In this document: piece after piece, positions 51,094-60,624 of the stretch | How positions within the stretch are numbered: position 1 is the stretch's first letter | How the letters are laid out: each line of letters begins with the position of its first letter | Assembly: GCA_964634815.1 (NCBI GenBank) | Contig: CAZWMD010000003.1 | Span: forward strand, 62,001-126,000 | Direction: 5' to 3' | Source of the DNA: JALZVT01 sp964634815 | GTDB lineage: Bacteria; Pseudomonadota; Gammaproteobacteria; Pseudomonadales; Azotimanducaceae | Length of the DNA: 64,000 nt | Made by a program: the position numbers and the translations under genes | Notes under the pieces: generated by a model | What the model was told of the DNA's origin: nothing | The model's database searches: none | The model's input: only the letters and a program-made list of their open reading frames with translations

Positions 51094-51954
51094 ATGACTA
51101 TGACCTCTCCTCAGGCCTTACTGAACGACCCGCTAGTGCAGTGGATGCTGCCTCTGTTTCTTGCTGCCTTGCTTCTTGAGGCGGGTGTTAGCTGTCGGCA
51201 GGGTCTTGGTTGGTACCACTTCAAAGACACCCTTGCGTCTCTGTCTATGCTCGTGGCTTCAGCTGTCGTCGATCTGCTGCCGAAGCTGGCTGCGATCTGG
51301 CTGATGCTGCAACTTGAAACGATCAGTCCGTTTGCTGAGGTTGTTGGGCGGCAGTGGTGGGCCTGGGGTTTGCTATTTGTGTTAGATGACCTGTGCTACT
51401 ACTGGTTTCACCGGAGCAATCATGAGTGTCGCCTGCTTTGGGCTGGCCATGTCAATCATCATTCCTCCCGCTATCTGAATCTTGCGACCGCCCTGCGCCA
51501 GGGTGTGGGGGAACGTATACCAAAGTACCTTTACTGGTTACCGCTTCCTCTATTGGGCTTTGATACCGCGATGATCCTCAGCATGATTACGCTCAGTTTG
51601 TTTTATCAATTCTGGATTCACACCCCGAGTGTTAAGCGACTTCCAGCCCCAATAGAGTGGCTGCTGAATACGCCCTCGCATCACCGGGTTCATCATGCCT
51701 CCAATCCGCGCTATCTCGACCGGAATCACGGCGGGGTGCTCATTGTCTGGGATCGGCTATTTGGTACCTTCCAGGCTGAACTTCCGGATGAGCCGTGCGC
51801 ATTCGGTCTGACGCGCAATCTGCCGGATACCAACCCCTGGCGCGTATTAACGCACGAGTATCGGGCGATTTGGCGCGATCTGATGCAAGCCAGCACCTGG
51901 CGTCATCGAGTCGGCTATTTGCTGGGACCGCCTGGCCGGCGCCACGACGGGTGA
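51094..51954 (+). CDS. sterol desaturase / fatty-acid hydroxylase family protein
   Basis: 286 residues, integral membrane di-iron enzyme. His boxes: 'YYWFHRSNHECRLLW', 'AGHVNHHSSRYLN' and 'PSHHRVHHASNPRYLDRNHG', the last ending in the family's 'GVLIVWDRLFGTF'. It acts on a lipid or isoprenoid with O2. Two in-frame ATGs (51094, 51100); the first is listed. Single gene divergent from the barrel gene. Confidence 0.9.
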   Translation: MTMTSPQALLNDPLVQWMLPLFLAALLLEAGVSCRQGLGWYHFKDTLASLSMLVASAVVDLLPKLAAIWLMLQLETISPFAEVVGRQWWAWGLLFVLDDLCYYWFHRSNHECRLLWAGHVNHHSSRYLNLATALRQGVGERIPKYLYWLPLPLLGFDTAMILSMITLSLFYQFWIHTPSVKRLPAPIEWLLNTPSHHRVHHASNPRYLDRNHGGVLIVWDRLFGTFQAELPDEPCAFGLTRNLPDTNPWRVLTHEYRAIWRDLMQASTWRHRVGYLLGPPGRRHDG

Positions 51955-51988
51955 ATCACATACCCGTTCCTGAGCTGCGCATGGCCTG

Positions 51989-53125
51989 CTAGTCGATCAC
52001 CAGTCGATTGTTAACGCGGGTGAGTTTGTAGCGCACGGGTTCGTGCAGCAAGGCGCTGAGTTGCACTGAATCAAACAGGGTTTCGATCGCCAGTTGTTGA
52101 TCATCACTTTGCGCCTGAAAGTAGCAGCGTGCGCGTTGCCCCAACCATTCTGCGTAAAGGTTTGTTGAGTGAGTCACGGCCTTGCCGTTGTGTAACAGTT
52201 CTTCCGCCGGTAATTTTGGTTGATCCTGATCGGGTGCCAGTTCATAGCCTGAGCCAGCACCGATGCGCTGCATTGCCTGATTGAACGCCTTTGCGCCCAA
52301 CACAAATTGCTCGCCAAACTCTTCTGCGATGTAGCGAAGAATCTGCAGTGCCGTGTCTGGCACCTGGTCTGCTGTCAGATATTCGACGGGGGCGTCGAAA
52401 AACTCAGGCGATTGCACCTCGGGAACCATCATGTGTTCCACCCAGCGAAAGGTTCTGGGTGCATTGTTTTGCATGAGCCGCAATCCGGCAGGGTCACGAC
52501 CCAGGTGAGCATGCATTGCTCCCATCACGGCATAGTCCGCCGCTGACGGATGGCCACCGAGAAAATAGGGAAACCTGGTCAGATGCTGCTCGAAACAGTG
52601 CAATAACCCAAGATAGGTCTTATCCAGTGCCGCACGCGACTCAGGCGTCGACTCTGGCAAGCCATAACTCATCATTCGGTCTGCAATGAGACTGCCGTAC
52701 TTCAATAGCTCATCGTCGTCGCCCTGGGGTTTGAACGAGCGACCAAAGTCCATCTTCACAAAGTCCTGGTTGGCTTCAAACATCCAGCGATGAAGCCACG
52801 CAAGTTGCACCAGACCTTCGCTGCCAAGTAACTCCATAAGGTGCACAAAGGTGCGCTGTTGAGCTGTCGACGGGAAGGCTGGACGCTCCGGGAAGCGCGC
52901 TTCCAGGTAGTCGAGCATCTCTACGCTGTCCTGTATCACCTCACCCTCAGGCGTGAGTAACTGGGGAATGCGGTGGCTGCCGGAACTGGGGCGTACCTTG
53001 CTTCGAAACAACGGATCGCTGGGTAATCGCTCCACAAACCCAATGCCTTTCTTGCGCAAGTAAGCTCGAGACTTGGCCGTATAGTACGAGGCATAAGAGC
53101 CGTACAGAATGTAGTTATTGCTCAT
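51989..53125 (-). CDS. glutathione S-transferase-like protein with C-terminal extension
   Basis: 378 residues. N-terminal thioredoxin-like domain ('NYILYGSYASYYTAKSRAYL', cis-Pro in 'GSHRIPQLLTPEGEVIQDSV') and helical GST C-domain ('RFPYFLGGHPSAADYAVMGA'). About 150 further residues (from ~230) are unlike the usual 200-230-residue GST. The ATG at 53125 overlaps the nitrilase end by 11 bases; an open frame five codons longer is unlikely. Glutathione use is assumed from the fold; the catalytic Ser/Tyr could be in 'YGSYASYY'. Confidence 0.85.
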   Translation of the reverse strand: MSNNYILYGSYASYYTAKSRAYLRKKGIGFVERLPSDPLFRSKVRPSSGSHRIPQLLTPEGEVIQDSVEMLDYLEARFPERPAFPSTAQQRTFVHLMELLGSEGLVQLAWLHRWMFEANQDFVKMDFGRSFKPQGDDDELLKYGSLIADRMMSYGLPESTPESRAALDKTYLGLLHCFEQHLTRFPYFLGGHPSAADYAVMGAMHAHLGRDPAGLRLMQNNAPRTFRWVEHMMVPEVQSPEFFDAPVEYLTADQVPDTALQILRYIAEEFGEQFVLGAKAFNQAMQRIGAGSGYELAPDQDQPKLPAEELLHNGKAVTHSTNLYAEWLGQRARCYFQAQSDDQQLAIETLFDSVQLSALLHEPVRYKLTRVNNRLVID

Positions 53126-54167
53126 TTGGGTCTTCAGCATTCAAGACAACCGTGCTTTGGCGGCGCTGGTCTACCCTGAGTTGCAACACATCGGGCCGAG
53201 AATAATGGCCTGCCGGGTCAAAATTTTGTCGCTCCTGGCGAACCTTTGCGTGTTGCAGGGTTGCCGTAATCAGAACTTCTCTTTCTGCGACGGGCTCGAT
53301 GAGCATTTGGCCGTCGGGGCCAACAATGGTGCTGCCACCGTTGCCCAGAAACTGATTGCCGTTATCGATGATCTGTTCTCTCATCGGAATATCGTCGGGA
53401 ATATCCGCTGCCCGCAACACCCCGCAACTGGCAAGCACGTAGCTGCGAGATTCCAGCGCGATAAATCGAGTGATGTCGGGCGTGTTGTGCATGCCTCCGG
53501 GCCAGACGCTCACGTGCAGGTCACTGCCTTGCGCGTACAGCGCCTGGCGAGCCATTGGCATCCAGTTTTCCCAGCAGTTCAGTCCACCGAGCACAAATGG
53601 CTCCAGGCTGTGAGTTACCAGGCCATGACCATCTCCCGGAGCCCAGGCCAATCGCTCTTCGTAGGTCGGCTGTAGCTTGCGGTGAACGGAGCAAATGTCT
53701 CCGCTTTTGTCTATGTACACCAGAGAACAATACAGGCTGTGCCCGCCACGATCGGCTGGTCGTTCCATAACACCAAGATAGACGGCAAGCTCTAACTCTT
53801 TTGCCAAAGCGCAGATTTCTGAGAGATCGCCTCGCGCAATGTCGACGGCTTCGAGCAGATAGCGGGCGTGCATTTCTTTCTGGCCGGCATCGTTGAAACG
53901 AGCACCGCCAGTGAGTTCGAGCCAGAATGGATAGCCGGGGACCAGTGCTTCACCAAATACAACCAGCGCGCATTGCTCAGCCGCGGCGAGCCGCATGGTT
54001 GATGCAACCTTGTCGAGGGTTGCCTGGCGATTCAGCCACACGGGGGCCATCTGTGCCACGCCGACCTTTAGTGTGTCGGCTATTGTCTGATCGGAGGTGT
54101 GGTCGGAGTCGGTTTGCTGGGTTGCTTCTAGTATTTCCAATGTTTTATTAGCGTACTTTTGTGACAA
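53115..54167 (-). CDS. nitrilase-family carbon-nitrogen hydrolase
   Basis: 350 residues. The catalytic triad is visible: Glu73 in 'VVFGEALVPGYPFWLELTGG', Lys164 in 'SVHRKLQPTYEERLAW' and Cys198 in 'LGGLNCWENWMPMARQALYA'. 'NCWENWMPLAR' is the true nitrilase (branch 1) form. It hydrolyses an organic nitrile to acid and ammonia; aliphatic versus aromatic cannot be told. Start TTG 54167 is listed; later TTG codons (for example 54140) are possible. The frame's first 34 residues are poorly conserved. Overlaps GST-like gene downstream. Confidence 0.9.
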   Translation of the reverse strand: MSQKYANKTLEILEATQQTDSDHTSDQTIADTLKVGVAQMAPVWLNRQATLDKVASTMRLAAAEQCALVVFGEALVPGYPFWLELTGGARFNDAGQKEMHARYLLEAVDIARGDLSEICALAKELELAVYLGVMERPADRGGHSLYCSLVYIDKSGDICSVHRKLQPTYEERLAWAPGDGHGLVTHSLEPFVLGGLNCWENWMPMARQALYAQGSDLHVSVWPGGMHNTPDITRFIALESRSYVLASCGVLRAADIPDDIPMREQIIDNGNQFLGNGGSTIVGPDGQMLIEPVAEREVLITATLQHAKVRQERQNFDPAGHYSRPDVLQLRVDQRRQSTVVLNAEDPNEQ

Positions 54168-54186
54168 CTCAGCTTACCATTGGTTG

Positions 54187-55506
54187 ATGACCAGTACCGA
54201 CACGTCAAAATTGAAGCCGCCGCCCAACGCCCTGGGCTTGTCTCCTATCCTGCTGTTTTTGACCCTGGTTATTGCCTCTGGCCTGATCGCTGATGATTTC
54301 ACCGCCATGCCGACTCTGGTTGCCTTGCTTGTCACTATTGTCTACGCCTTGCTTCTCAAACCAGGGGGCGTAAATCTCAATGTGGCTGAAAAGGTGGATC
54401 TGTTTTGTCGCAGCAGTGGTGACCGGACCATAATTTTGCTGGTCATGGTGTTCATGTTGGCCGGCGCTTTTTACTCGCTCACCATTGATATTGGGGCGCG
54501 AGACGCAACGGTTAACCTTGGCCTTGCGTTTGTTTCTGACCGCCTGTTGTTACCGGGCCTGTTCCTTATCTGTTGTGTGATTTCTTTTGCGATGGGTACG
54601 TCCATGGGCACAATCACGGCCCTGGCGCCCATTGGCATCGGACTCGCTGAGTCCATTGGCGTCTCAGTGCCCCTGGCGCTGGGTGTGGTGATTGGTGGGG
54701 CGATGTTTGGCGACAACCTGTCCTTTATTTCTGATACCACCATCGCAGCTACCCGCACTCAACGGGTAGAAATGATCGATAAGTTCCGGGTTAACCTGGT
54801 TATCACCCTGCCGGCCGTTTTGGTAGTTCTGCTGCTACTGGGGTTTGTCGACTTTCCAGCCACAGGTCAAATCACTCGTGATCCCTACGACCTGATGTTA
54901 GTAGTCCCGTATTTGGCCATTATTGTTGCCGCGCTCTGTCGACTCAATGTACTTGCGGTACTGGGCATTGGCATTGCCGCGGCGGCTGGAATAGGACTGC
55001 TTAATGGTACCTTCAGCTTTTGGACCATGGTGGCATCAATCCAGAAAGGCCTGGGCTGGATGCAGAATCTTGCAGCGATCGCTCTGGTTATCGGTGGGTT
55101 GGTTGGGCTTATGCGCGCCTACGGAGGCATAGAGTGGCTGCTAAACACCTTGCTGCGTTCCATCAAAACCTCTCGCCAGGCCGAATTCCGAATCGCCGCG
55201 CTTGCGGCGTTCCTCGATGTGTCCGTTGCCAACAACACCGTAGCTATAGTGACGGCGGGTCCAGTGGCCCGAGAGATCAATACAGCCTTTGATGTTGATC
55301 CCAGACGCACCGCGGGTCTGCTCGACATCTTTTCCTGCGGTTGCCAGGGGCTCATTCCCTACGGTGGGCAGTTATTGACCGCGTCGGCTCTTGCCGGGAT
55401 ATCGCCGTTGTCTATTAGCCTCTACTGCTGGTATCCGATGTTGATAATGGTCTCAGGGGTTGCTGCCATCTGGCTCGGTGTGCCGCGCCTTCCGCCGGTT
55501 CGCTAA
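54187..55506 (+). CDS. NhaC-family Na+/H+ antiporter
   Basis: 439 residues, about eleven to twelve membrane helices. Family motifs 'AMGTSMGTITALAPIGIGLA', 'GAMFGDNLSFISDTTIAATR' and 'CGCQGLIPYGGQLLTASALA' are all present. Moves Na+ out against H+ at the inner membrane, consistent with Na+-NQR elsewhere in the window. ATG at 54187, only 20 bases from the divergent nitrilase start. Its 3' end overlaps the convergent C15-like gene by 54 bases. Confidence 0.88.
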   Translation: MTSTDTSKLKPPPNALGLSPILLFLTLVIASGLIADDFTAMPTLVALLVTIVYALLLKPGGVNLNVAEKVDLFCRSSGDRTIILLVMVFMLAGAFYSLTIDIGARDATVNLGLAFVSDRLLLPGLFLICCVISFAMGTSMGTITALAPIGIGLAESIGVSVPLALGVVIGGAMFGDNLSFISDTTIAATRTQRVEMIDKFRVNLVITLPAVLVVLLLLGFVDFPATGQITRDPYDLMLVVPYLAIIVAALCRLNVLAVLGIGIAAAAGIGLLNGTFSFWTMVASIQKGLGWMQNLAAIALVIGGLVGLMRAYGGIEWLLNTLLRSIKTSRQAEFRIAALAAFLDVSVANNTVAIVTAGPVAREINTAFDVDPRRTAGLLDIFSCGCQGLIPYGGQLLTASALAGISPLSISLYCWYPMLIMVSGVAAIWLGVPRLPPVR

Positions 55507-56715
55507 CTCTGGCAGAGCTGCCTCAAGCATCGCGCGGATTTGTCTGGTGATGTTGTGGCTTGTAGTGCGGTTTGCGCCAGCAATTCTTGGGGTATGTATG
55601 TGTCCAGCAGCGATGTCTCTGGTGTCTTGCTGCGCCAGGCGCACTGTGCGGTACGAGATTTCGTTGCTGAGGTAACCGCCGCCTGAGCCTCTAACCGAGG
55701 TGTTATTCACAATATCTCCAAGTGACGTTGCATTGCCTGTGCCCTGTTCGACGGTAGTTACGCTGCGATTATCGTTTACCTTGAACGGACTCTGGATAGC
55801 TTGCATCGAGTCCACGGGTAAGCTGAATTCAACAAACTCCGGGCCAGACAGATCAGCGCCATTGAGCATAGGCACCAGTGGCTGTTCTGCATTTGCGCCG
55901 GTGAGGATCATCAGGTTATCGGGTGCTGTGGCTGAGCGACGGCGACCAGGGAACCGTTCGAGGTCGAAATCGTCGCGACCCATGCTGATCGTCACTATGG
56001 CGTCAACGGCTCGCTCGGCTAGCAAAGGGGTGACCACCGATTCCACCATGCCTTCATCAAAATCTGCAAAGCGCACCGGGAAGACGGCGCTCTGGAGCTC
56101 GGCGCTTATACCAGCGGATGAAATAACCAGTCCATCGAAGGACAGCGCGGCTACCCCGGAAGGGTTCGATTGATCGAGTTGATTGTGTAGTCCAAATGGA
56201 TCAAAACCCGTGATGAGGATTTGCAGATCGGCATCGCTGCCGAAGGTCAGATCATCAAACCCGCGAGAGGCGCGCTCGAATCGAGTCAGGGCAAGTTCCA
56301 GTGTGCGTTTTGCGTCTGCGTTGGTCGATTGGTGACGGTTTTTGATCACACTTTTTATAGCCAATCTGGACCAGTACAGCTTTCGGTCATCGACTGCCAG
56401 GAGCTGCCTCTGATCATCCAGCTGCTGGGATCGTCGCCACAGCAAATTGCCCAGCCGCGTCGCAGTTTTGCTGTCAAAGACACCGTTCATCTGGTCAAAC
56501 TGTGAGGAAATCAATGCCGGCACAAAATCAGCAGAGCAGTTGAGTTGGAGTTCTGCGCAGGCTGCTTCCACACGCTGTTCTTCAAGGGTGAGGGCGGTCG
56601 CTGTGCTCTGCGTGTTGGCAGCCAAGGCGGCACTAAAGCCGCACAACAGGAGTGCCAGAGCCCGTGTCAGAGGTGGCGGACTAAACCGGTGTAATGAAGT
56701 TGGTTGTAATGGCAT
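55453..56715 (-). CDS. exported pyroglutamyl-peptidase-like protein with Ser in place of catalytic Cys
   Basis: 420 residues. Signal peptide ('ALALLLCGFSAALAAN'), a ~130-residue helical N-terminal domain, and a C-terminal C15-like domain: 'LQILITGFDPFGLHNQLDQS' with NPSG, Glu253 in 'GRDDFDLERFPGRRR', APDN, and His374 in 'AGHIHTPRIAG'. The expected Cys in the 'SAGTFVCN' motif is Ser350 ('GSGGGYLSNEISYR', codon AGC). C15 enzymes are normally ~210-residue cytoplasmic cysteine peptidases, so export, extension and substitution are all unusual. It could be a Ser enzyme, a binding protein or inactive. Confidence 0.75.
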   Translation of the reverse strand: MPLQPTSLHRFSPPPLTRALALLLCGFSAALAANTQSTATALTLEEQRVEAACAELQLNCSADFVPALISSQFDQMNGVFDSKTATRLGNLLWRRSQQLDDQRQLLAVDDRKLYWSRLAIKSVIKNRHQSTNADAKRTLELALTRFERASRGFDDLTFGSDADLQILITGFDPFGLHNQLDQSNPSGVAALSFDGLVISSAGISAELQSAVFPVRFADFDEGMVESVVTPLLAERAVDAIVTISMGRDDFDLERFPGRRRSATAPDNLMILTGANAEQPLVPMLNGADLSGPEFVEFSLPVDSMQAIQSPFKVNDNRSVTTVEQGTGNATSLGDIVNNTSVRGSGGGYLSNEISYRTVRLAQQDTRDIAAGHIHTPRIAGANRTTSHNITRQIRAMLEAALPELANRRKARHTEPDGSNP

Positions 56716-56816
56716 GGATATGATCTCTGCGAGTTAGGCAACTTTGACGCTCTGCTTACAGTTATACGGTAAACTTGGGGGTTGAAAACAGTCATATGTG
56801 AGTTAGGGGAAGTCTG

Positions 56817-58025
56817 ATGTCTGAATCAAGTCAGCTTGATGCGTTTAGGGAATCCACCCGCGAGTGGGTTTCCGCAAATTTGCCAGAAGGCCTGAAAGGG
56901 CGGGTTATCGGCATGGAGGGTGAAACCGAAGCCAGTCTGGGTGAGGATCTCCAGACCTGGCGAGCGCGACTGGCAGATAAGGGATGGGGTGCCCCCACCT
57001 GGCCGACCCAGTACGGTGGCGCAGGGCTGTCTCATCCAGAAGCCAAGGTTATTGGTCAAGAGATTGCCAAGGCCGGAGGATTCAATCCAATACCGCTACT
57101 CGCAGGTATGGGCGTGACCATGGTAGGCCCAACCGTTTTGGAATACGGCACAGACGATCAAAAACAGCGTCATTTACCGGGCATTGCCAGTGGTGAGATA
57201 CGTTGGTGTCTGGGATTGTCTGAACCCAACGCTGGATCTGATCTTGCGTCGCTGGCCACCAAGGCCGTTGATGAAGGCGATTGTTTTGTGCTGAACGGCT
57301 CCAAGATCTGGACGTCTGGTGCCGACATCTCACAGTGGTGTGGTGCTGTTGTCCGTACAGATAACAACGTCAAGAAGCGCGATGGCATCAGCTTTGTGAT
57401 GCTGCCCATGGATCAAGCGGGGGTGACAACCAAGCCCATTAAGCTGATCTCCGGTTCTTCACCGTTTTGTGAAACCTTTTTTAACGACGCAAGAGCAGAC
57501 AAGGCTGATTTGCTGGGTGACCTGAACGACGGCTGGAGTGTAGTTAAGCGCCTCTTACAGCATGAGCGTCAGAGCCAAACCACCAGTGGTGGGCGCGAGA
57601 CGGAAAAAGAAAGCCTTGCGGATATCGCCAAAAAATACGTTGGCGAAGAGGCTGATGGGCGGCTGGCTGATGCAGATTTACGGCAGAGAATTGCCTCGCA
57701 TCTGATGGACGCTAAAGCGCACAGCCTCACTGTGGGTCGAATCACTGCTGAGGCCAAGGGCAAGGTAGAGGTAAGTGCAGCCGCCTCAATTTTGAAAAAC
57801 TCTGCGACCAACGTCTCGCAAACCAAGTCAGAGCTTATGCTTGAAATTATGGGTAACCAGGGCATTGGCTGGGAAGGTAACCAGTTTTCCCCGGACGAAC
57901 TGGAGCAGGTCCGCGATTGGCTGTGGGGTAAGGCGATCTCCATCTACGGCGGTTCAGCCGAGGTGCAGAAAAATATTATTTCCAAGAACATTCTCGGCTT
58001 GCCCGAAACGACACAGAAGGGGTAG
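56817..58025 (+). CDS. acyl-CoA dehydrogenase
   Basis: 402 residues. Flavoprotein of the FadE family: 'WGAPTWPTQYGGAGLSHPEA', 'RWCLGLSEPNAGSDLASLAT', 'LNGSKIWTSGADISQWCGAV' and the late 'ISIYGGSAEVQKNIISKNIL'. It forms the enoyl-CoA and reduces ETF. TTAGGGGAAG precedes the ATG. A second acyl-CoA dehydrogenase follows six bases after the stop; such pairs often form mixed tetramers for bulky substrates. Confidence 0.94.
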   Translation: MSESSQLDAFRESTREWVSANLPEGLKGRVIGMEGETEASLGEDLQTWRARLADKGWGAPTWPTQYGGAGLSHPEAKVIGQEIAKAGGFNPIPLLAGMGVTMVGPTVLEYGTDDQKQRHLPGIASGEIRWCLGLSEPNAGSDLASLATKAVDEGDCFVLNGSKIWTSGADISQWCGAVVRTDNNVKKRDGISFVMLPMDQAGVTTKPIKLISGSSPFCETFFNDARADKADLLGDLNDGWSVVKRLLQHERQSQTTSGGRETEKESLADIAKKYVGEEADGRLADADLRQRIASHLMDAKAHSLTVGRITAEAKGKVEVSAAASILKNSATNVSQTKSELMLEIMGNQGIGWEGNQFSPDELEQVRDWLWGKAISIYGGSAEVQKNIISKNILGLPETTQKG

Positions 58026-58031
58026 TCCGCG

Positions 58032-59174
58032 ATGGCCGCATTAACAGAAGAACAATCCTTGATTCGTGACCAGGCAAAATCCTGGGCCACAGAGAAAGCG
58101 CCGGTTGGGAGCTTTCGGAAGATGCGCGATTCAGGCATCCCGGAACGCTTCGAAGGTCAAACCTGGGAGTCCATGATTGAAATGGGCTGGACCGGAATTC
58201 TGATACCCGAAACCTACGGTGGTTCTGACCTGGGTTACCTCACCTTTGGTGTTGTATTGGAAGAACTGGGTCGACAGCTGACGGCGTCACCTTTGCTGGC
58301 ATCCTCTTTGGTGGGTACCTCAGCTATCTTGCTGGGTGGCAATGAAGAACAAAAACAGGCGTATCTGCCCAAGCTTATTGATGGCAGTGAAATACTCACC
58401 CTGGCCGTTGACGAAGGACCGCGCCATGATCCGGTTAAAACCGCTCTTGCTGCGAACAAAACGGCATCGGGCTATGAACTGTCGGGCACTAAGTTCATGG
58501 TGCTTGAAGGCATGGCGGCGACAACCTTTGTAGTTGTTGCTCGCAGTTCAGGTGCCGCAGGTGAGTCACAAGGCCTGAGCCTGTTTCTTGTGCCTGCAAA
58601 CGCCCAGGGCGTTTCTCGCGAGGCGGTGCACACTATGGATAACCGCGGCTACGCAACCGTTCAGTTAAACGGGGTTAGCGTTGCCAATGAGGCACTCTTG
58701 GGAGCTGCCGATGAAGGTAATCAGCTGCTCGAGGCAGTATTGGATCGTGGCCGGGCAGGGTTGGGGGCTGAGATGATTGGCACGGCCAGTCAGGCATTCG
58801 ACATGACCCTTGAGTATCTGAAAACGCGCGAGCAATTTGGTCGAGTGATTGGTTCTTTCCAGGCCCTTGGACACCGTGCAGCGGAGCTGTACTCCGGGAT
58901 GGAGCTGGCGCGCTCCTGTGCGGAATCAGCCCTCCAGGCGCTTGATGCCGGGGCCGAGGGCGTTGCACTCGCTGAGTTGAGTTCCTTATCCAAGTGTCGC
59001 GTAGGCGAGTATCTGCACAGCATGTCTAATCAGCTGATACAGATTCATGGTGGCATAGGTATGACTGACGAGTTTGATGCCGGCCTGTATCTGAAACGGG
59101 CCAGAGCGCTGGAGACGATCTACGGCAACCGGTCATTTCACCGTGACCGCTACGCGCGTGCCCTGGGCTTTTAG
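58032..59174 (+). CDS. acyl-CoA dehydrogenase, paired subunit
   Basis: 380 residues. 'GWTGILIPETYGGSDLGYLT', 'YLKTREQFGRVIGSFQALGH' and 'SNQLIQIHGGIGMTDEFDAG' are typical. It lacks a recognisable 'EPNAGSD'-type FAD-contact motif, reading 'AVDEGPRHDP' there instead, so it may be the less active partner of the upstream enzyme. Six-base spacing suggests a common operon and a mixed complex, as in steroid-degrading FadE pairs. Confidence 0.93.
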   Translation: MAALTEEQSLIRDQAKSWATEKAPVGSFRKMRDSGIPERFEGQTWESMIEMGWTGILIPETYGGSDLGYLTFGVVLEELGRQLTASPLLASSLVGTSAILLGGNEEQKQAYLPKLIDGSEILTLAVDEGPRHDPVKTALAANKTASGYELSGTKFMVLEGMAATTFVVVARSSGAAGESQGLSLFLVPANAQGVSREAVHTMDNRGYATVQLNGVSVANEALLGAADEGNQLLEAVLDRGRAGLGAEMIGTASQAFDMTLEYLKTREQFGRVIGSFQALGHRAAELYSGMELARSCAESALQALDAGAEGVALAELSSLSKCRVGEYLHSMSNQLIQIHGGIGMTDEFDAGLYLKRARALETIYGNRSFHRDRYARALGF

Positions 59175-59192
59175 CTAAAAGGGCTTCACCAA

Positions 59193-60410
59193 CTAAGGTG
59201 TGCCGTGTACCTGGACCCGGCGTCCGATCCAGTGCATCGAAATGAGCAAAACCACGTACATGCCCGCCGCAAACGCGTAGGGCAGCGTTGGGTTTAGCTG
59301 GTACATAAAGCCGCCAATCAGTGGTCCAATGGTGAAGCCCAGAGGGCCACAGGAACCCGCTACACCCGCCACCGCACCCTGTTCCTCGGGCGAGACTGCC
59401 AGAGACGCGCCGGCCATAAAGCCTGGACCTGCGAGCCCCATGCCAAAACCAAGCACGGTCATGGCGATGGTCAGCGACAGCTGGGTATCGGTTGTGGCGA
59501 AAATGGTGAAGGCCACAATCAGCAATGGCATAGCGGCTTTGAGCAGCGTGAATGGGGCCAGATCCAGGCGCTGCACCACAACGGCCTGGGCAAGCAAAGA
59601 AGCTCCGGCTGAGCACGTCATGGCGATACCAAATACGCGAGCCGTTTCGCCGGCGGTGAGTTCAAGCGCGTCCTGAAATCGAAAGCCCATGGTTTGCTGG
59701 ACCAATGCAAAACCGGTGAACATCAACACACCCACCAACACAAAAGGAAAGATACGAGCGTCCAGATAACTCATTCTGGGGCGTGCCGCACGGCTGATGA
59801 CTCTTGGCGGTTCCTGCAGAAACCGCCAGACGAATAGACCGTTCAACAACGCAAGTCCCGCCATGATCCACAAGGGAGTAAGCAAGGAAATCACAGCCAG
59901 ACCAGCAACCACCGGCCCCAGTATCGCGCCGAGATTGTTTGCAGCTCCGGCAGCACCCATGCCCTTGGTTCGGTTGGTTAGATCGGTTACGTCTGCCATA
60001 TAAGCATTGGCGGCGGGCATGGTTGCCGACATTACCGCTGCGTGCATCACGCGCGTAAAGATGAGCGTAAGGAATAAAGGTAAGCCGGTAATCCAGCCTT
60101 CGAGCCCGGCATTGAGAACACTGTTGAACAGGGCTGTGCCCGCGGTGAAACCAAACAAGCCAATCAGCATTACGCGTTTGCGTCCCCAGCGGTCGCTCAG
60201 TCGCCCCCACATTGGTGAGGCGAGAAACACCATTAACGAAGATGACGCGATGATGGTGGTGATCTGAAATTCCTGTAGCCCGATCTCGCGCCCCAGAGGA
60301 GCGAGCACGGGAAACAACACCGAAAAACCCATGCCAACAATAATCAGTGACGCAAGCAGCGTTCGCTTTGCGGCCTCGGTAGAAAAACTGTCCGGATCGG
60401 AATTTGCCAA
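59193..60410 (-). CDS. MFS transporter
   Basis: 405 residues, twelve helices. The MFS loop motif is 'MWGRLSDRWGRKRVMLIGLF' (G-x-L-x-D-R-x-G-R/K-R). Drug:H+ antiporter-like. The reverse strand reads into the dehydrogenase pair end (18-base gap, convergent). Substrate unknown; its place between catabolic genes suggests uptake or efflux of their substrates. Confidence 0.9.
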   Translation of the reverse strand: MANSDPDSFSTEAAKRTLLASLIIVGMGFSVLFPVLAPLGREIGLQEFQITTIIASSSLMVFLASPMWGRLSDRWGRKRVMLIGLFGFTAGTALFNSVLNAGLEGWITGLPLFLTLIFTRVMHAAVMSATMPAANAYMADVTDLTNRTKGMGAAGAANNLGAILGPVVAGLAVISLLTPLWIMAGLALLNGLFVWRFLQEPPRVISRAARPRMSYLDARIFPFVLVGVLMFTGFALVQQTMGFRFQDALELTAGETARVFGIAMTCSAGASLLAQAVVVQRLDLAPFTLLKAAMPLLIVAFTIFATTDTQLSLTIAMTVLGFGMGLAGPGFMAGASLAVSPEEQGAVAGVAGSCGPLGFTIGPLIGGFMYQLNPTLPYAFAAGMYVVLLISMHWIGRRVQVHGTP

Positions 60411-60624
60411 GCTGGTCTCGCGAGTAGGGCTGCCTAAGTGAATCTCATGCAGCCGGCCATGTTACCGCATCAAACAGTGCGCGAACGCCTTTAGATAGAT
60501 TTGCAAGAGAGCTTTAGTGAAAACCGCACTATTGCTCTAACAACGTTTGCAACGGTAATTGAGATATCATGAACACGGCAGACTAAGGTATTAACAGGGT
60601 TGTAGAAGAGGCGGTCGAAAAGTT

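Noticed and set aside
53118..53675. 185-codon plus-strand frame within the nitrilase gene
   Set aside because: Antisense to the catalytic core of nitrilase, which clearly codes on the other strand.
59160..59190. 14-base palindrome CTTTTAGCTAAAAG between convergent genes as a bidirectional terminator
   Set aside because: Perfect palindrome but AT-rich with no loop and no following T-run; too weak to call.
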